From assembly GCF_002086125.1 (NCBI RefSeq), contig NZ_MVHG01000001.1:124001-188000 (forward strand): a DNA stretch of 64,000 bases, given 5' to 3'. The stretch's first letter is position 1. Each line of letters opens with the position of its first letter. The notes beneath the pieces are model-generated. The model made no database searches, was not told where the DNA came from, and was given only the letters and a program-made list of their open reading frames with translations. The position numbers and the translations under genes are program-made. Of this stretch, positions 57,601-64,000 are shown piece after piece. The DNA is from Mycobacterium arosiense ATCC BAA-1401 = DSM 45069. GTDB taxonomy: Bacteria > Actinomycetota > Actinomycetes > Mycobacteriales > Mycobacteriaceae.

Positions 57601-60600
57601 GCTGGGCGAATTCACCGAGCAGATCACCGGCCGCGACGGCGTGCTGGCCTCCGCGGCGCGCCTGGTGCTCAACCAGCTGGGCCTCGACGACCCGGTCAGC
57701 GTGTCCCCGGCGGCCACCGATGCCGAGCTCATCGACCTGGTGACCACCGAACTCGGCGCCGACTGGCCGCGGCTGGTGGCGCCGGTGTTCGAGCCGAAGA
57801 AGGCCGTGCTGTTCGACGACCGGTGGGCCAGCGCGCGCGAAGACCTGGTCAAGCTGTGGCTGGCCGACGAGGGCGACATCGATGCCCGGTGGGTCGAACT
57901 GTCCGAAAGGTTCGAGGGCGCAGGCCATGTCGTGGCCACCCAGGCCACCTGGTGGCAGGGCAAGGCCCTGTCCGCGGGTCGGCAGATCCACGCGTCGTTG
58001 TACGGCCGCATCGCGGCCGGCGCCGAGAACCCGGATCCGGGCCCGTACAGCAGCGAAGTCGCCGTCGTGACGGGGGCGTCCAGGGGCTCGATCGCCGCGT
58101 CGGTGGTCGGGCGGCTGCTCGACGGCGGGGCCACCGTCATCGCCACCACGTCCAAGCTCGACGACGAGCGGCTGGCGTTCTACCGCGGGCTCTACCGCGA
58201 CCACGCCCGGTACGGCGCGGCGCTGTGGGTGGTGGCCGCCAACATGGCGTCCTACTCCGACATCGATGCGCTGGTCGAATGGCTGGGCACCGAGCAGACC
58301 GAAAGCCTTGGGCCGCAGTCGATTCACATCAAGGATGCGCAGACCCCGACGCTGTTGTTCCCGTTTGCAGCGCCGCGGGTCGCGGGTGATCTGTCCGAGG
58401 CCGGCTCTCGCTCCGAGATGGAGATGAAGGTCCTGCTGTGGGCGGTGCAGCGGTTGATCGGCGGGCTGTCGAAGATCGGCGCCGAGCGCGACATCGCGTC
58501 GCGGCTGCACGTGGTGCTGCCGGGGTCGCCGAACCGCGGCATGTTCGGCGGTGACGGCGCTTACGGTGAGGCCAAGTCGGCGCTGGACGCCTTGGTGAGC
58601 CGCTGGCACCCCGAGTCGTCCTGGGCGGCCCGGGTCAGCCTCGCGCACGCGCTGATCGGTTGGACCCGCGGCACCGGGCTGATGGGCCACAACGATGCCA
58701 TCGTCGACGCGGTCGAGGAGGCCGGCGTCACCACCTACTCGACCGACGAGATGGCGGCAATGTTGCTGTCCCTCTGCGACATCGAGTCCAAGGTGGCCGC
58801 GGCGAGTGCGCCGATCAAGGCGGACCTGACCGGCGGCCTGGCAGAGGCGAACCTGGACATGGCCGAGCTGGCCGCCAAGGCCCGCGAGCAAGCCACCTCG
58901 GCATCGGGCGACGAGGCCGACGCCTCCGAGGCCGGCGGCACCATCGCCGCGCTGCCGTCCCCGCCGCGCGGCTTCACCCCGGCGCCACCTCCGCAATGGG
59001 CGGACCTCGACGTCGACCCGGCCGATCTGGTGGTCATCGTCGGTGGTGCGGAGCTGGGGCCCTACGGCTCGTCGCGGACCCGCTTCGAAATGGAGGTCGA
59101 CAACGAACTGTCGGCGGCCGGCGTCCTGGAGCTGGCCTGGACCACCGGGCTGATCCGCTGGGAGGACGACCCCCAACCCGGTTGGTACGACACGCAATCC
59201 GGTGATCTGGTCGACGAGTCCGAGTTGGTCGAGCGTTATCACGACGCCGTCGTGGAGCGCTGCGGCATCCGTGAATTCGTCGATGACGGCGCGATCGACC
59301 CCGATCACGCGTCCCCGCTGCTGGTGTCGGTGTTCCTGGACAAGGACTTCGCGTTCGTGGTGTCCTCGGAGGCCGACGCGCGCGCGTTCGTCGAGTTCGA
59401 TCCGGAACACACCATCATCCGGCCGGTGCCCGACTCCAGTGACTGGCAGGTGATCCGCAAGGCGGGCACCGAGGTTCGGGTGCCGCGCAAGACGAAGCTG
59501 TCGCGGACAGTCGGCGCGCAGATTCCCACCGGGTTCGACCCGACCGTGTTCGGCATCAGCCAGGACATGGCCAGCTCGACCGACCGGGTGGCGCTGTGGA
59601 ACATCGTCGCGACCGTCGACGCATTCCTGTCTTCGGGATTCACTCCCGCCGAGTTGATGAGGTGGGTGCACCCGGGGCTGGTGGCCAGCACGCAGGGCAC
59701 CGGCATGGGCGGCATGACGTCGATGCAGACGATGTATCACGGCAACCTGCTCGGCCGGAACAAGCCGAACGACATCTTGCAGGAAGTTCTGCCGAATGTC
59801 GTTGCCGCGCATGTTATTCAAAGCTATGTCGGCAGTTACGGCGCGATGATCCACCCGGTGGGCGCCTGCGCGACCGCGGCGGTGTCGGTCGAGGAGGGGG
59901 TCGACAAGATCCGCCTCGGCAAGGCCGAGCTGGTGGTCGCCGGTGGATTCGACGACCTGACGCTGGAGGCCATCATCGGCTTCGGTGACATGGCGGCCAC
60001 CGCCGACACTTCCATGATGCGCGGCCGCGGCATCCGCGACTCGAAGTTCTCCCGGCCCAACGATCGTCGCCGGCTGGGGTTCCTCGAGGCGCAGGGGGGC
60101 GGCACCATCCTGCTGGCTCGCGGCGACCTGGCCCTCAAGATGGGGCTGCCGGTGCTGGCCGTGGTGGCCTACGCGCAGTCGTTCGCCGACGGTGTGCACA
60201 CCTCGATCCCGGCGCCGGGGCTGGGCGCGCTGGGCGCCGCGCGCGGCGGCAAGGATTCGGTGCTGGCGCGGTCGCTGGCCAAGCTCGGCGTGGGCGCCGA
60301 CGACATCGCCGTGATCTCCAAGCACGACACGTCGACGTTGGCCAACGATCCCAACGAGACCGAACTGCACGAGCGGGTCGCCGATTCGCTCGGCCGCTCC
60401 GAGGGTGCTCCGCTGTTCGTGGTGTCGCAGAAGAGCCTCACCGGGCACGCCAAGGGCGGCGCGGCGGTCTTCCAGATGATGGGCCTGTGCCAGATGCTGC
60501 GCGACGGGGTGATCCCGCCGAACCGCAGCCTGGATTGCGTCGACGACGAACTGGCCGGCTCGGCCCACTTCGTGTGGGTCCGCGAGACCCTGCGGCTGGG

Positions 60601-60928
60601 GGAGAAGTTTCCCCTGAAGGCGGGGCTGCTGACCAGCCTTGGCTTCGGCCATGTTTCGGGCTTGGTCGCGCTCGTGCACCCGCAGGCTTTCGTCGCCGCG
60701 CTCGACCCGCAGCAGCGTGCTGACTACCAGCGGCGCGCGAACGCACGCCTGCTGGCCGGTCAGCGGCGGCTGGCGTCGGCGATCGCGGGTGGGGCGCCGA
60801 TGTACGAGCGGCCACCGAACCGCCGCTTCGACGCTGACGTTCCGGAGAAGCGTCAGGAGGCGGCGATGCTGCTGAACCCGGATTCGCGCCTGGGTGACGG
60901 CGAGGCCTACCAGGTCGCTGCCGAATGA
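51674..60928 (+). CDS. fas: Type I fatty acid synthase
   Basis: A 3084-residue multifunctional FAS-I making C16-C26 acyl-CoAs, precursors of membrane lipids and mycolic acids. Domains in order, with key residues: acetyltransferase (GHSQG, Ser153); FMN enoyl reductase (about 410-800, AGMTPTTVDA); dehydratase (about 1210-1340, GDHNPIHTD with Asp1233 and His1238); malonyl/palmitoyl transferase (GHSVG, Ser1442); acyl carrier protein, with phosphopantetheine on about Ser1818 (DGASSRRNQ); ketoreductase (VVTGASRGS, about 2131); ketosynthase (Cys2732 in GACATAAVS, His2884 and His2925). GTG 51674 starts MTIHEHDRVSADRDG, as in M. tuberculosis. acpS follows and activates its carrier domain. Confidence 0.98.
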   Translation: MTIHEHDRVSADRDGRGKDPQPGDTHALVDRLTAGEPYAVAFGGQGSAWLETLEELVSSAGIESDLATLVGEVNLLLEPVAKELVVVRPIGFEPLTWVRALAAEDPVPSDKHLTSAAVSIPGVLLTQIAAVRALARQGMDLRATPPVAVAGHSQGVLAVEALKAGGDRDVELLALAQLIGAAGTLVARRRGISVLGDRPPMVSVTNADPDRIGRLLDEFAQDVRTVLPPVLSIRNGRRSVVITGTPEQLSRFELYCRQISEKEEADRKNKLRGGDVFAPVFDPVQVEVGFHTPRLADGIDIVGGWAEKVGLDVELARQLTESILVRSVDWVEEITRVNDAGARWILDLGPGDILTRLTAPVIRGLGVGIVPAATRGGQRNLFTVGAVPEVARAWSSYAPTLVRLPDGRVKLSTKFTRLTGRSPILLAGMTPTTVDARIVAAAANAGHWAELAGGGQVTEEIFADRVEQLAGLLEDGRTYQFNALFLDPYLWKLQVGGKRLVQKARQSGAAIDGLVISAGIPDLEEAVELIDELGEVGISHVVFKPGTVEQIRSVIRIATEVSTKPVIAHIEGGRAGGHHSWEDLDDLLLATYSELRSRSNITVCVGGGIGTPERAAEYLSGRWAQAYGFPLMPIDGILVGTAAMATKEATTSPSVKRMLVETQGTDQWIGAGKASGGMASSRSQLGADIHEIDNSASRCGRLLDEVAGDADAVAERRDEIIAAMANTAKPYFGDVGEMTYLQWLRRYVELAIGDGDSTADTASPGSPWLAATWRDRFQQMLQRAEARLDPREFGPIETLYNDEALLENPEAAIDALLDRYPDAETVQLHPADVPFFVTLCKTAGKPVNFVPVIDKDVRRWWRSDSLWQAHDARYDADQVCIIPGTAAVAGITRMDEPVGELLDRFEQAAIDEALAAGVQPMAVASRRMGRTDVSGPLAVVLDAPDVQWAGRTASNPVHRIADPAEWLVYDGPESRRATHSSTGARLQVEGDRVVLSVPVSGTWIDIPFTLPPNTVDGATPVVSTEDAATAMRAVLAIAAGVDGPGFLPAVTDGTATVTVDWDPERVADHTGVTATFGEPLAPSLTTVPDALVGPCWPAVFSAIGSAVTDAGVPVVEGLLSLVHLDHAAHMVGSLPKIQLQLTITATASVAIDTDMGRVVPVSVTIADTDGQAIATLAERFAILGRTGAAELTDPTRAGGAVSQNATDTPRRRRRDVTITAPVDMRPFAVVSGDHNPIHTDRAAALLAGLESPIVHGMWLSAAAQHAVTATDGQARPPARLIGWTARFLGMVRPGDEVAFRVDRVGIDQGAEVLEVAAKVGSDLVMSATARLAAPRTVYAFPGQGIQHKGMGMDVRARSKAARKVWDKADKFTRDTLGFSVLHVVRDNPTSIIASGVHYNHPEGVLYLTQFTQVAMATVAAAQVAEMREQGAFVDGAIACGHSVGEYTALACVTGIYELEALLETVFHRGSKMHDIVPRDELGRSNYRLAAIRPSQIDLPDDEVPGFVADIAARTGEFLEIVNFNLRGSQYAIAGTVRGLEALEEEVERRREITGGKRSFIVVPGIDVPFHSRVLRVGVAEFRRSLDRVMPRDKDPDIIIGRYIPNLVPRPFTLDRDFIQEIRDLVPAEPLDPILADYDTWVAERRIEMARTVLIELLAWQFASPVRWIETQDLLFTEQAAGGLGVERFVEIGVKSAPTVAGLAANTLKLPEYAHSTVEVLNAERDAAVLFATDTDPEPEPEEGPRDSDAAASDGAPLASVAPAVAAAAAAAPSGAPRPDDIGFDAADATLALIALSAKMRIDQIEELDSIESITDGASSRRNQLLVDLGSELNLGAIDGAAEADLAGLRAQVTKLARTYKPYGPVLSDAINDQLRTVLGPSGKRPAAIAERVKKTWELGEGWAKHVTVEVALGTREGTSVRGGAMGHLHEGALADAASVDKVIDAAVASVAARRGIAVTLPSSGGGGGGATIDAAALGEFTEQITGRDGVLASAARLVLNQLGLDDPVSVSPAATDAELIDLVTTELGADWPRLVAPVFEPKKAVLFDDRWASAREDLVKLWLADEGDIDARWVELSERFEGAGHVVATQATWWQGKALSAGRQIHASLYGRIAAGAENPDPGPYSSEVAVVTGASRGSIAASVVGRLLDGGATVIATTSKLDDERLAFYRGLYRDHARYGAALWVVAANMASYSDIDALVEWLGTEQTESLGPQSIHIKDAQTPTLLFPFAAPRVAGDLSEAGSRSEMEMKVLLWAVQRLIGGLSKIGAERDIASRLHVVLPGSPNRGMFGGDGAYGEAKSALDALVSRWHPESSWAARVSLAHALIGWTRGTGLMGHNDAIVDAVEEAGVTTYSTDEMAAMLLSLCDIESKVAAASAPIKADLTGGLAEANLDMAELAAKAREQATSASGDEADASEAGGTIAALPSPPRGFTPAPPPQWADLDVDPADLVVIVGGAELGPYGSSRTRFEMEVDNELSAAGVLELAWTTGLIRWEDDPQPGWYDTQSGDLVDESELVERYHDAVVERCGIREFVDDGAIDPDHASPLLVSVFLDKDFAFVVSSEADARAFVEFDPEHTIIRPVPDSSDWQVIRKAGTEVRVPRKTKLSRTVGAQIPTGFDPTVFGISQDMASSTDRVALWNIVATVDAFLSSGFTPAELMRWVHPGLVASTQGTGMGGMTSMQTMYHGNLLGRNKPNDILQEVLPNVVAAHVIQSYVGSYGAMIHPVGACATAAVSVEEGVDKIRLGKAELVVAGGFDDLTLEAIIGFGDMAATADTSMMRGRGIRDSKFSRPNDRRRLGFLEAQGGGTILLARGDLALKMGLPVLAVVAYAQSFADGVHTSIPAPGLGALGAARGGKDSVLARSLAKLGVGADDIAVISKHDTSTLANDPNETELHERVADSLGRSEGAPLFVVSQKSLTGHAKGGAAVFQMMGLCQMLRDGVIPPNRSLDCVDDELAGSAHFVWVRETLRLGEKFPLKAGLLTSLGFGHVSGLVALVHPQAFVAALDPQQRADYQRRANARLLAGQRRLASAIAGGAPMYERPPNRRFDADVPEKRQEAAMLLNPDSRLGDGEAYQVAAE

Positions 60929-60956
60929 CGGCGATGATCCGTTAGCCTGGCCAGCC

Positions 60957-61349
60957 ATGGGAATTGTCGGTGTGGGGATCGATCTCGTCTCCATCCCTGA
61001 TTTCGCCGAGCAGGTCGACCAACCGGGGACCGTCTTCTCCGAGACGTTCACCCCGGGCGAGCGCCGCGACGCCTCGGACAAGAGTTCGTCGGCGGCGCGT
61101 CACCTGGCGGCCCGCTGGGCGGCGAAGGAGGCGGTGATCAAGGCGTGGTCGGGATCGCGGTTCGCCCAGCGTCCGGTGTTGCCGGAGGACATCCACCGCG
61201 ACATCGAGGTGGTCACCGACATGTGGGGCCGCCCGCGGGTTCGGCTGAGCGGCGACGTCGCCAAACACCTGGCCGACGTGACCATTCACGTGTCGCTGAC
61301 GCACGAAGGGGATACCGCCGCCGCGGTGGCAATTTTGGAGACCCCTTGA
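60957..61349 (+). CDS. acpS: Holo-[acyl carrier protein] synthase
   Basis: A 130-residue phosphopantetheinyl transferase that loads the FAS-I and FAS-II carrier proteins with the 4'-phosphopantetheine arm from CoA. The Mg-binding motif VGIDLVSI (Asp9) and WAAKEAVIKAWSG (with the conserved Glu) are intact, and the C-terminal VSLTHEGDTAAA is typical. The ATG at 60957 begins 28 bases after fas, so it is coupled to its main target, as in M. tuberculosis (Rv2523c). Confidence 0.97.
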   Translation: MGIVGVGIDLVSIPDFAEQVDQPGTVFSETFTPGERRDASDKSSSAARHLAARWAAKEAVIKAWSGSRFAQRPVLPEDIHRDIEVVTDMWGRPRVRLSGDVAKHLADVTIHVSLTHEGDTAAAVAILETP

Positions 61350-61451
61350 CGTACCTCGGCGAGCGTGCGTGTTTGTACGCGACACGCCGGCGACTGATGG
61401 CACTCTGCGCACGCTCGCGCGTCGCGCCGGGCCGCGGCTAGCCTCGATTTC

Positions 61452-62777
61452 ATGAGCGATCTGGTTGAGCGGGTCCGCGAGGTACTGCCGTCGGTGCGGC
61501 GCGATCTGGAGGAACTGGTGCGCATCGAATCGGTGTGGGCCGACCCCGGCCGCCGCGACGAGGTGCACCGCAGCGCGCAGGCCGTCGCGGATCTGTTGTC
61601 GCAGGCCGGTTTCGGTGACGTGCAGATCGTCAGCGAAGGGGGAGCGCCGGCGGTCATCGCGCGTCACCCCGCGCCGGACGGCGCGCCGACCGTGCTGCTC
61701 TACGCACACCACGACGTGCAGCCCGAAGGCGACCGCAGCCAATGGCTCTCGCCGCCCTTCGAGCCCACCGAGCGCGACGGCCGGCTCTACGGCCGTGGCA
61801 GCGCCGACGACAAGGCCGGCATCGCAACACATTTGGCGGCATTTCGGGCGCATGGCGGGCGGCCGCCGGTGGGCGTGACCGTCTTCGTCGAGGGCGAAGA
61901 GGAATCCGGGTCGCCGTCGTTGGGCCGGCTGCTGGCCGCCCACCGCGACGCGCTGGCCGCCCAGGTGATCGTGATCGCCGACTCGGACAACTGGAGCACC
62001 GAAATCCCGGCGCTGACGGTCACGCTGCGCGGCCTGGTCGACTGCGTGGTCGAGGTGGCCACCCTGGACCACGGCCTGCATTCCGGCATCTGGGGCGGTG
62101 TGGTGCCCGACGCGCTGAGCGTGCTGGTGCGGCTGCTGGCCAGTTTGCACGATGACGATGGAAACGTGGCCGTCGCCGGTCTGCACGAAAGCACCGCCGC
62201 CCCAGTCGATTACCCGCCGGAGCGGGTGCGTGCCGACTCCGGATTGCTGGACGGCGTGTCCGAAATCGGCTCGGGTTCGGCGCCGCAGCGGCTGTGGGCC
62301 AAACCCGCCATCACCGTGATCGGCATCGACACCACCGCCATCGAGAAGGCGTCGAACACCCTGATCCCGCGGGCGCGGGCCAAGATCAGCATGCGCGTCG
62401 CGCCGGGCGGCGACGCCGCGGCACACTTGGACGCGTTGACCGCGCACCTGCAAGAGCATGCGCCGTGGGGCGCGCACGTCAGCGTCACCCGCGGGGACAT
62501 CGGCGAGCCCTACGCCATCGAAGCCACCGGCGGCGTCTATGACGCCGCGCGCCAGGCCTTCCGCCAAGCGTGGGGGACCGACCCGATCGACATGGGCATG
62601 GGCGGGTCGATCCCGTTCATCGCCGAGTTCGCCGAGGCATTCCCGCAGGCCAAGATCCTGGTAACCGGCGTGGAGGACCCCGCAACGCAGGCCCACAGCA
62701 TCAACGAGAGCCTGCACCTGGGCGTGCTGGAACGCGCGGCGATCGCCGAGGCGCTGCTGCTGGCCAACCTGGGCTGA
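61452..62777 (+). CDS. dapE2: M20-family metallopeptidase (DapE2-like)
   Basis: A 441-residue zinc peptidase/deacylase of the M20 family. Metal-site segments are LLYAHHDVQPEGD (His87), GRGSADDKAG (bridging Asp119), VFVEGEEESGS and a C-terminal QAHSINES with the last His. It corresponds to M. tuberculosis Rv2522c (annotated dapE2), which also follows acpS. Other M20 dipeptidases share this pattern, so the succinyl-diaminopimelate role is not assured. ATG 61452 is used. Confidence 0.9.
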   Translation: MSDLVERVREVLPSVRRDLEELVRIESVWADPGRRDEVHRSAQAVADLLSQAGFGDVQIVSEGGAPAVIARHPAPDGAPTVLLYAHHDVQPEGDRSQWLSPPFEPTERDGRLYGRGSADDKAGIATHLAAFRAHGGRPPVGVTVFVEGEEESGSPSLGRLLAAHRDALAAQVIVIADSDNWSTEIPALTVTLRGLVDCVVEVATLDHGLHSGIWGGVVPDALSVLVRLLASLHDDDGNVAVAGLHESTAAPVDYPPERVRADSGLLDGVSEIGSGSAPQRLWAKPAITVIGIDTTAIEKASNTLIPRARAKISMRVAPGGDAAAHLDALTAHLQEHAPWGAHVSVTRGDIGEPYAIEATGGVYDAARQAFRQAWGTDPIDMGMGGSIPFIAEFAEAFPQAKILVTGVEDPATQAHSINESLHLGVLERAAIAEALLLANLG

Positions 62778-62806
62778 GAGGGAACGTCAACCCCTCAAAA
62801 CGCTTA

Positions 62807-62825
62807 ACGAGACGGACGGTCTCGT
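62807..62825. promoter_or_regulatory. Perfect inverted repeat ACGAGAC-n5-GTCTCGT
   Basis: A 19-bp dyad with 7-bp perfect arms lies 48-66 bases before the P450 gene at 62873. The sequence CATACT just downstream could be its -10 element, so the dyad would cover the -35 region. Shape fits a TetR-type operator. Confidence 0.55.
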
Positions 62826-62872
62826 CGCATACTGCTTCTAGTCGCAGCCACTCGTCCGCAGGAGACGCCACC

Positions 62873-64000
62873 GTGAGTACGGAAACCCTGACCGGAGACG
62901 CCCGCAAGTCCAACCGTTACCACTTCGATCGCCACACCCCGGAGTACCGCGAACGGTTCACCGCGATCACCGAGGAGATGCAGGCCAGGTGCCCGGTGGC
63001 GTGGACCGACACCTACGACGGGCATTGGGTGGCCGCGGGCAACCGGGAGGTGTTCGAGCTCGCGCGCTGCCCGCACGTGTCCAACGACCACGACGTGACC
63101 GGCGAAGGCACCGGCTACAAGGGCATCACGATCCCCACGCTGCCGCAGGGCACCGGTGTCCGCGGCGGCATGCTCGAGATGGACGAGCCCGAGCACTCCG
63201 CCTACCGCAGCATCCTCAACCCCTACCTGTCGCCGGCGGCCGTCAAGCGCTGGAAGCCGTTCGTCGACGAGATCGTGCGGGCCAGCATCGACGAGAAACT
63301 CGAACTCGGGCGGATCGACTTCGTCGACGATCTCGCGAACGTCGTGCCCGCCGTCCTGACCCTGGCGATGATGGGCATTCCGCTGAAGAAGTGGCAGCTG
63401 TATTGCGAGCCGGCCCACGCCAATGTCTACACCCCCGCCGACTCCCCGGATGCGCCAAGGGTTTTGGAGCAGACGATGGCGATGGGGGCGGACCTGTTCA
63501 ACCACCTCCTCGAGATCCGCGACAATCCGCGCCCCGGCATCGTGGACGCCTTGGCGAGGCTGAAGATCGACGGCGAACCCGCCCCCGACGCCGAACTGCT
63601 CGGAATGCTGAGCTTGATCATCGGCGGGGGTTTCGACACGACGACGGCGCTGACCGCGCACGCCCTGGAATGGCTGGGCGAAAATCCCGAACAGCGCGAA
63701 CTGCTGAGGCGGGAATCGGCGACGCTGCTCGACTCGGCGACCGAGGAATTCCTGCGTTACTTCACGCCCGCTCCCGGCGACGGTCGCACGATCGCCGCCG
63801 ATATCGAAATCGCGGGCACGCGGTTCAAGGAGGGCGATCGCCTGTGGCTGTCCTGGGCGATGGCCAACCGCGACCCCGCGGTGTTCCCCGATCCGAATCG
63901 ACTAGATCTGGGCCGGAAGAATAACCGGCACTTCAGCTTCGGGCTCGGCATCCACCGTTGCATCGGCTCCAACGTCGCGCGGGTGGTGTTCAAGTCGATG
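62873..64000 (+). CDS. Cytochrome P450 (cut by window end)
   Basis: At least 376 residues of a soluble P450. The N-terminal part reads YHFDRHTPEYRERF, the I-helix is LIIGGGFDTTTALTA, ExxR is EEFLR, and the haem loop is FSFGLGIHRCIGSN with Cys363. Only the last few dozen residues are missing. GTG 62873 follows an AGGAGA site. It is downstream of dapE2 but has its own promoter region with a perfect dyad. It has no relation to the fas block apart from position. Family number not assigned. Confidence 0.9.
   Translation, partial: MSTETLTGDARKSNRYHFDRHTPEYRERFTAITEEMQARCPVAWTDTYDGHWVAAGNREVFELARCPHVSNDHDVTGEGTGYKGITIPTLPQGTGVRGGMLEMDEPEHSAYRSILNPYLSPAAVKRWKPFVDEIVRASIDEKLELGRIDFVDDLANVVPAVLTLAMMGIPLKKWQLYCEPAHANVYTPADSPDAPRVLEQTMAMGADLFNHLLEIRDNPRPGIVDALARLKIDGEPAPDAELLGMLSLIIGGGFDTTTALTAHALEWLGENPEQRELLRRESATLLDSATEEFLRYFTPAPGDGRTIAADIEIAGTRFKEGDRLWLSWAMANRDPAVFPDPNRLDLGRKNNRHFSFGLGIHRCIGSNVARVVFKSM

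Noticed and set aside
57206..61081. Minus-strand open frame of 1291 codons opposite fas
   Set aside because: It mirrors the fas gene in GC-rich DNA and has Arg/Gly/His-rich composition without any domain. The fas frame is certain.
60942..62717. Minus-strand open frame of 591 codons opposite acpS and dapE2
   Set aside because: Shadow of two well-recognised genes; no motifs and an unnatural amino-acid mix.

Overview
The window is from a Mycobacterium, most likely a slow-growing environmental or opportunistic species. The DNA is GC-rich and GTG/TTG starts are common. Several genes have clear relatives in M. tuberculosis. The right-hand third (50.4-62.8 kb) matches the mycobacterial core block Rv2525c - fas - acpS - dapE2 in order and orientation. 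The species call is inference; no rRNA or other marker gene is present.

Everything left of 50.4 kb looks like accessory lipid, terpenoid or steroid-type catabolism: P450s (4.5, 11.1, 37.5 and, at the right edge, 62.9 kb), Rieske oxygenases (0, 38.8, 48.3 kb), F420/LLM oxidoreductases, SDRs, an NDMA-type alcohol dehydrogenase, an aldehyde dehydrogenase, six acyl-CoA dehydrogenases, two acyl-CoA ligases, a double CaiB CoA-transferase, a split MaoC hydratase pair and an acyl-CoA carboxylase beta subunit.

Layout. 0-2.9 kb: a Rieske gene facing a broken BVMO/hydrolase remnant, then SnoaL and LLM genes. 2.9-9.9 kb: carboxylase, P450, SDR, and a TetR with its operator driving a degenerate ABC ATPase plus a YhgE/Pip membrane protein. 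9.9-16.1 kb: alcohol dehydrogenase/P450 operon facing an esterase-fold protein without its catalytic Ser and His, then a paired acyl-CoA dehydrogenase operon. 16.1-21 kb: a frameshifted Rv1364c-like sigma-factor regulator and a cytochrome b/molybdopterin fusion with two small partners. 21-26 kb: amidohydrolase, a TetR fused to a hotdog domain, a DUF4396-like membrane protein, D-amino-acid oxidase and an LpqS-like protein with a RicR-type copper box. 26.3-32.2 kb: a five-gene operon of four acyl-CoA dehydrogenases and one ligase, carrying two copies of a 57-bp palindromic repeat. 32.3-43.1 kb: LLM, SDR, GntR, CoA-transferase, ferredoxin, P450, Rieske, ligase, SnoaL and two MaoC genes. 43.3-50.4 kb: SulP transporter, aldehyde dehydrogenase, AttH/CrtC-like protein, and a Rieske gene facing a MerR gene across a classic 19-bp-spacer promoter.

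Taken together, the enzymes would hydroxylate a hydrophobic substrate (P450/Rieske), oxidise the alcohol to an acid (ADH, ALDH, SDR), activate it with CoA (ligases, CoA-transferase) and shorten it by beta-oxidation (acyl-CoA dehydrogenase pairs, MaoC pair). The substrate cannot be read from the sequence. An AT-rich motif recurs in six divergent promoters of this region and may mark a shared regulon.

No tRNA, rRNA, CRISPR array, intact insertion sequence or phage gene was recognised.
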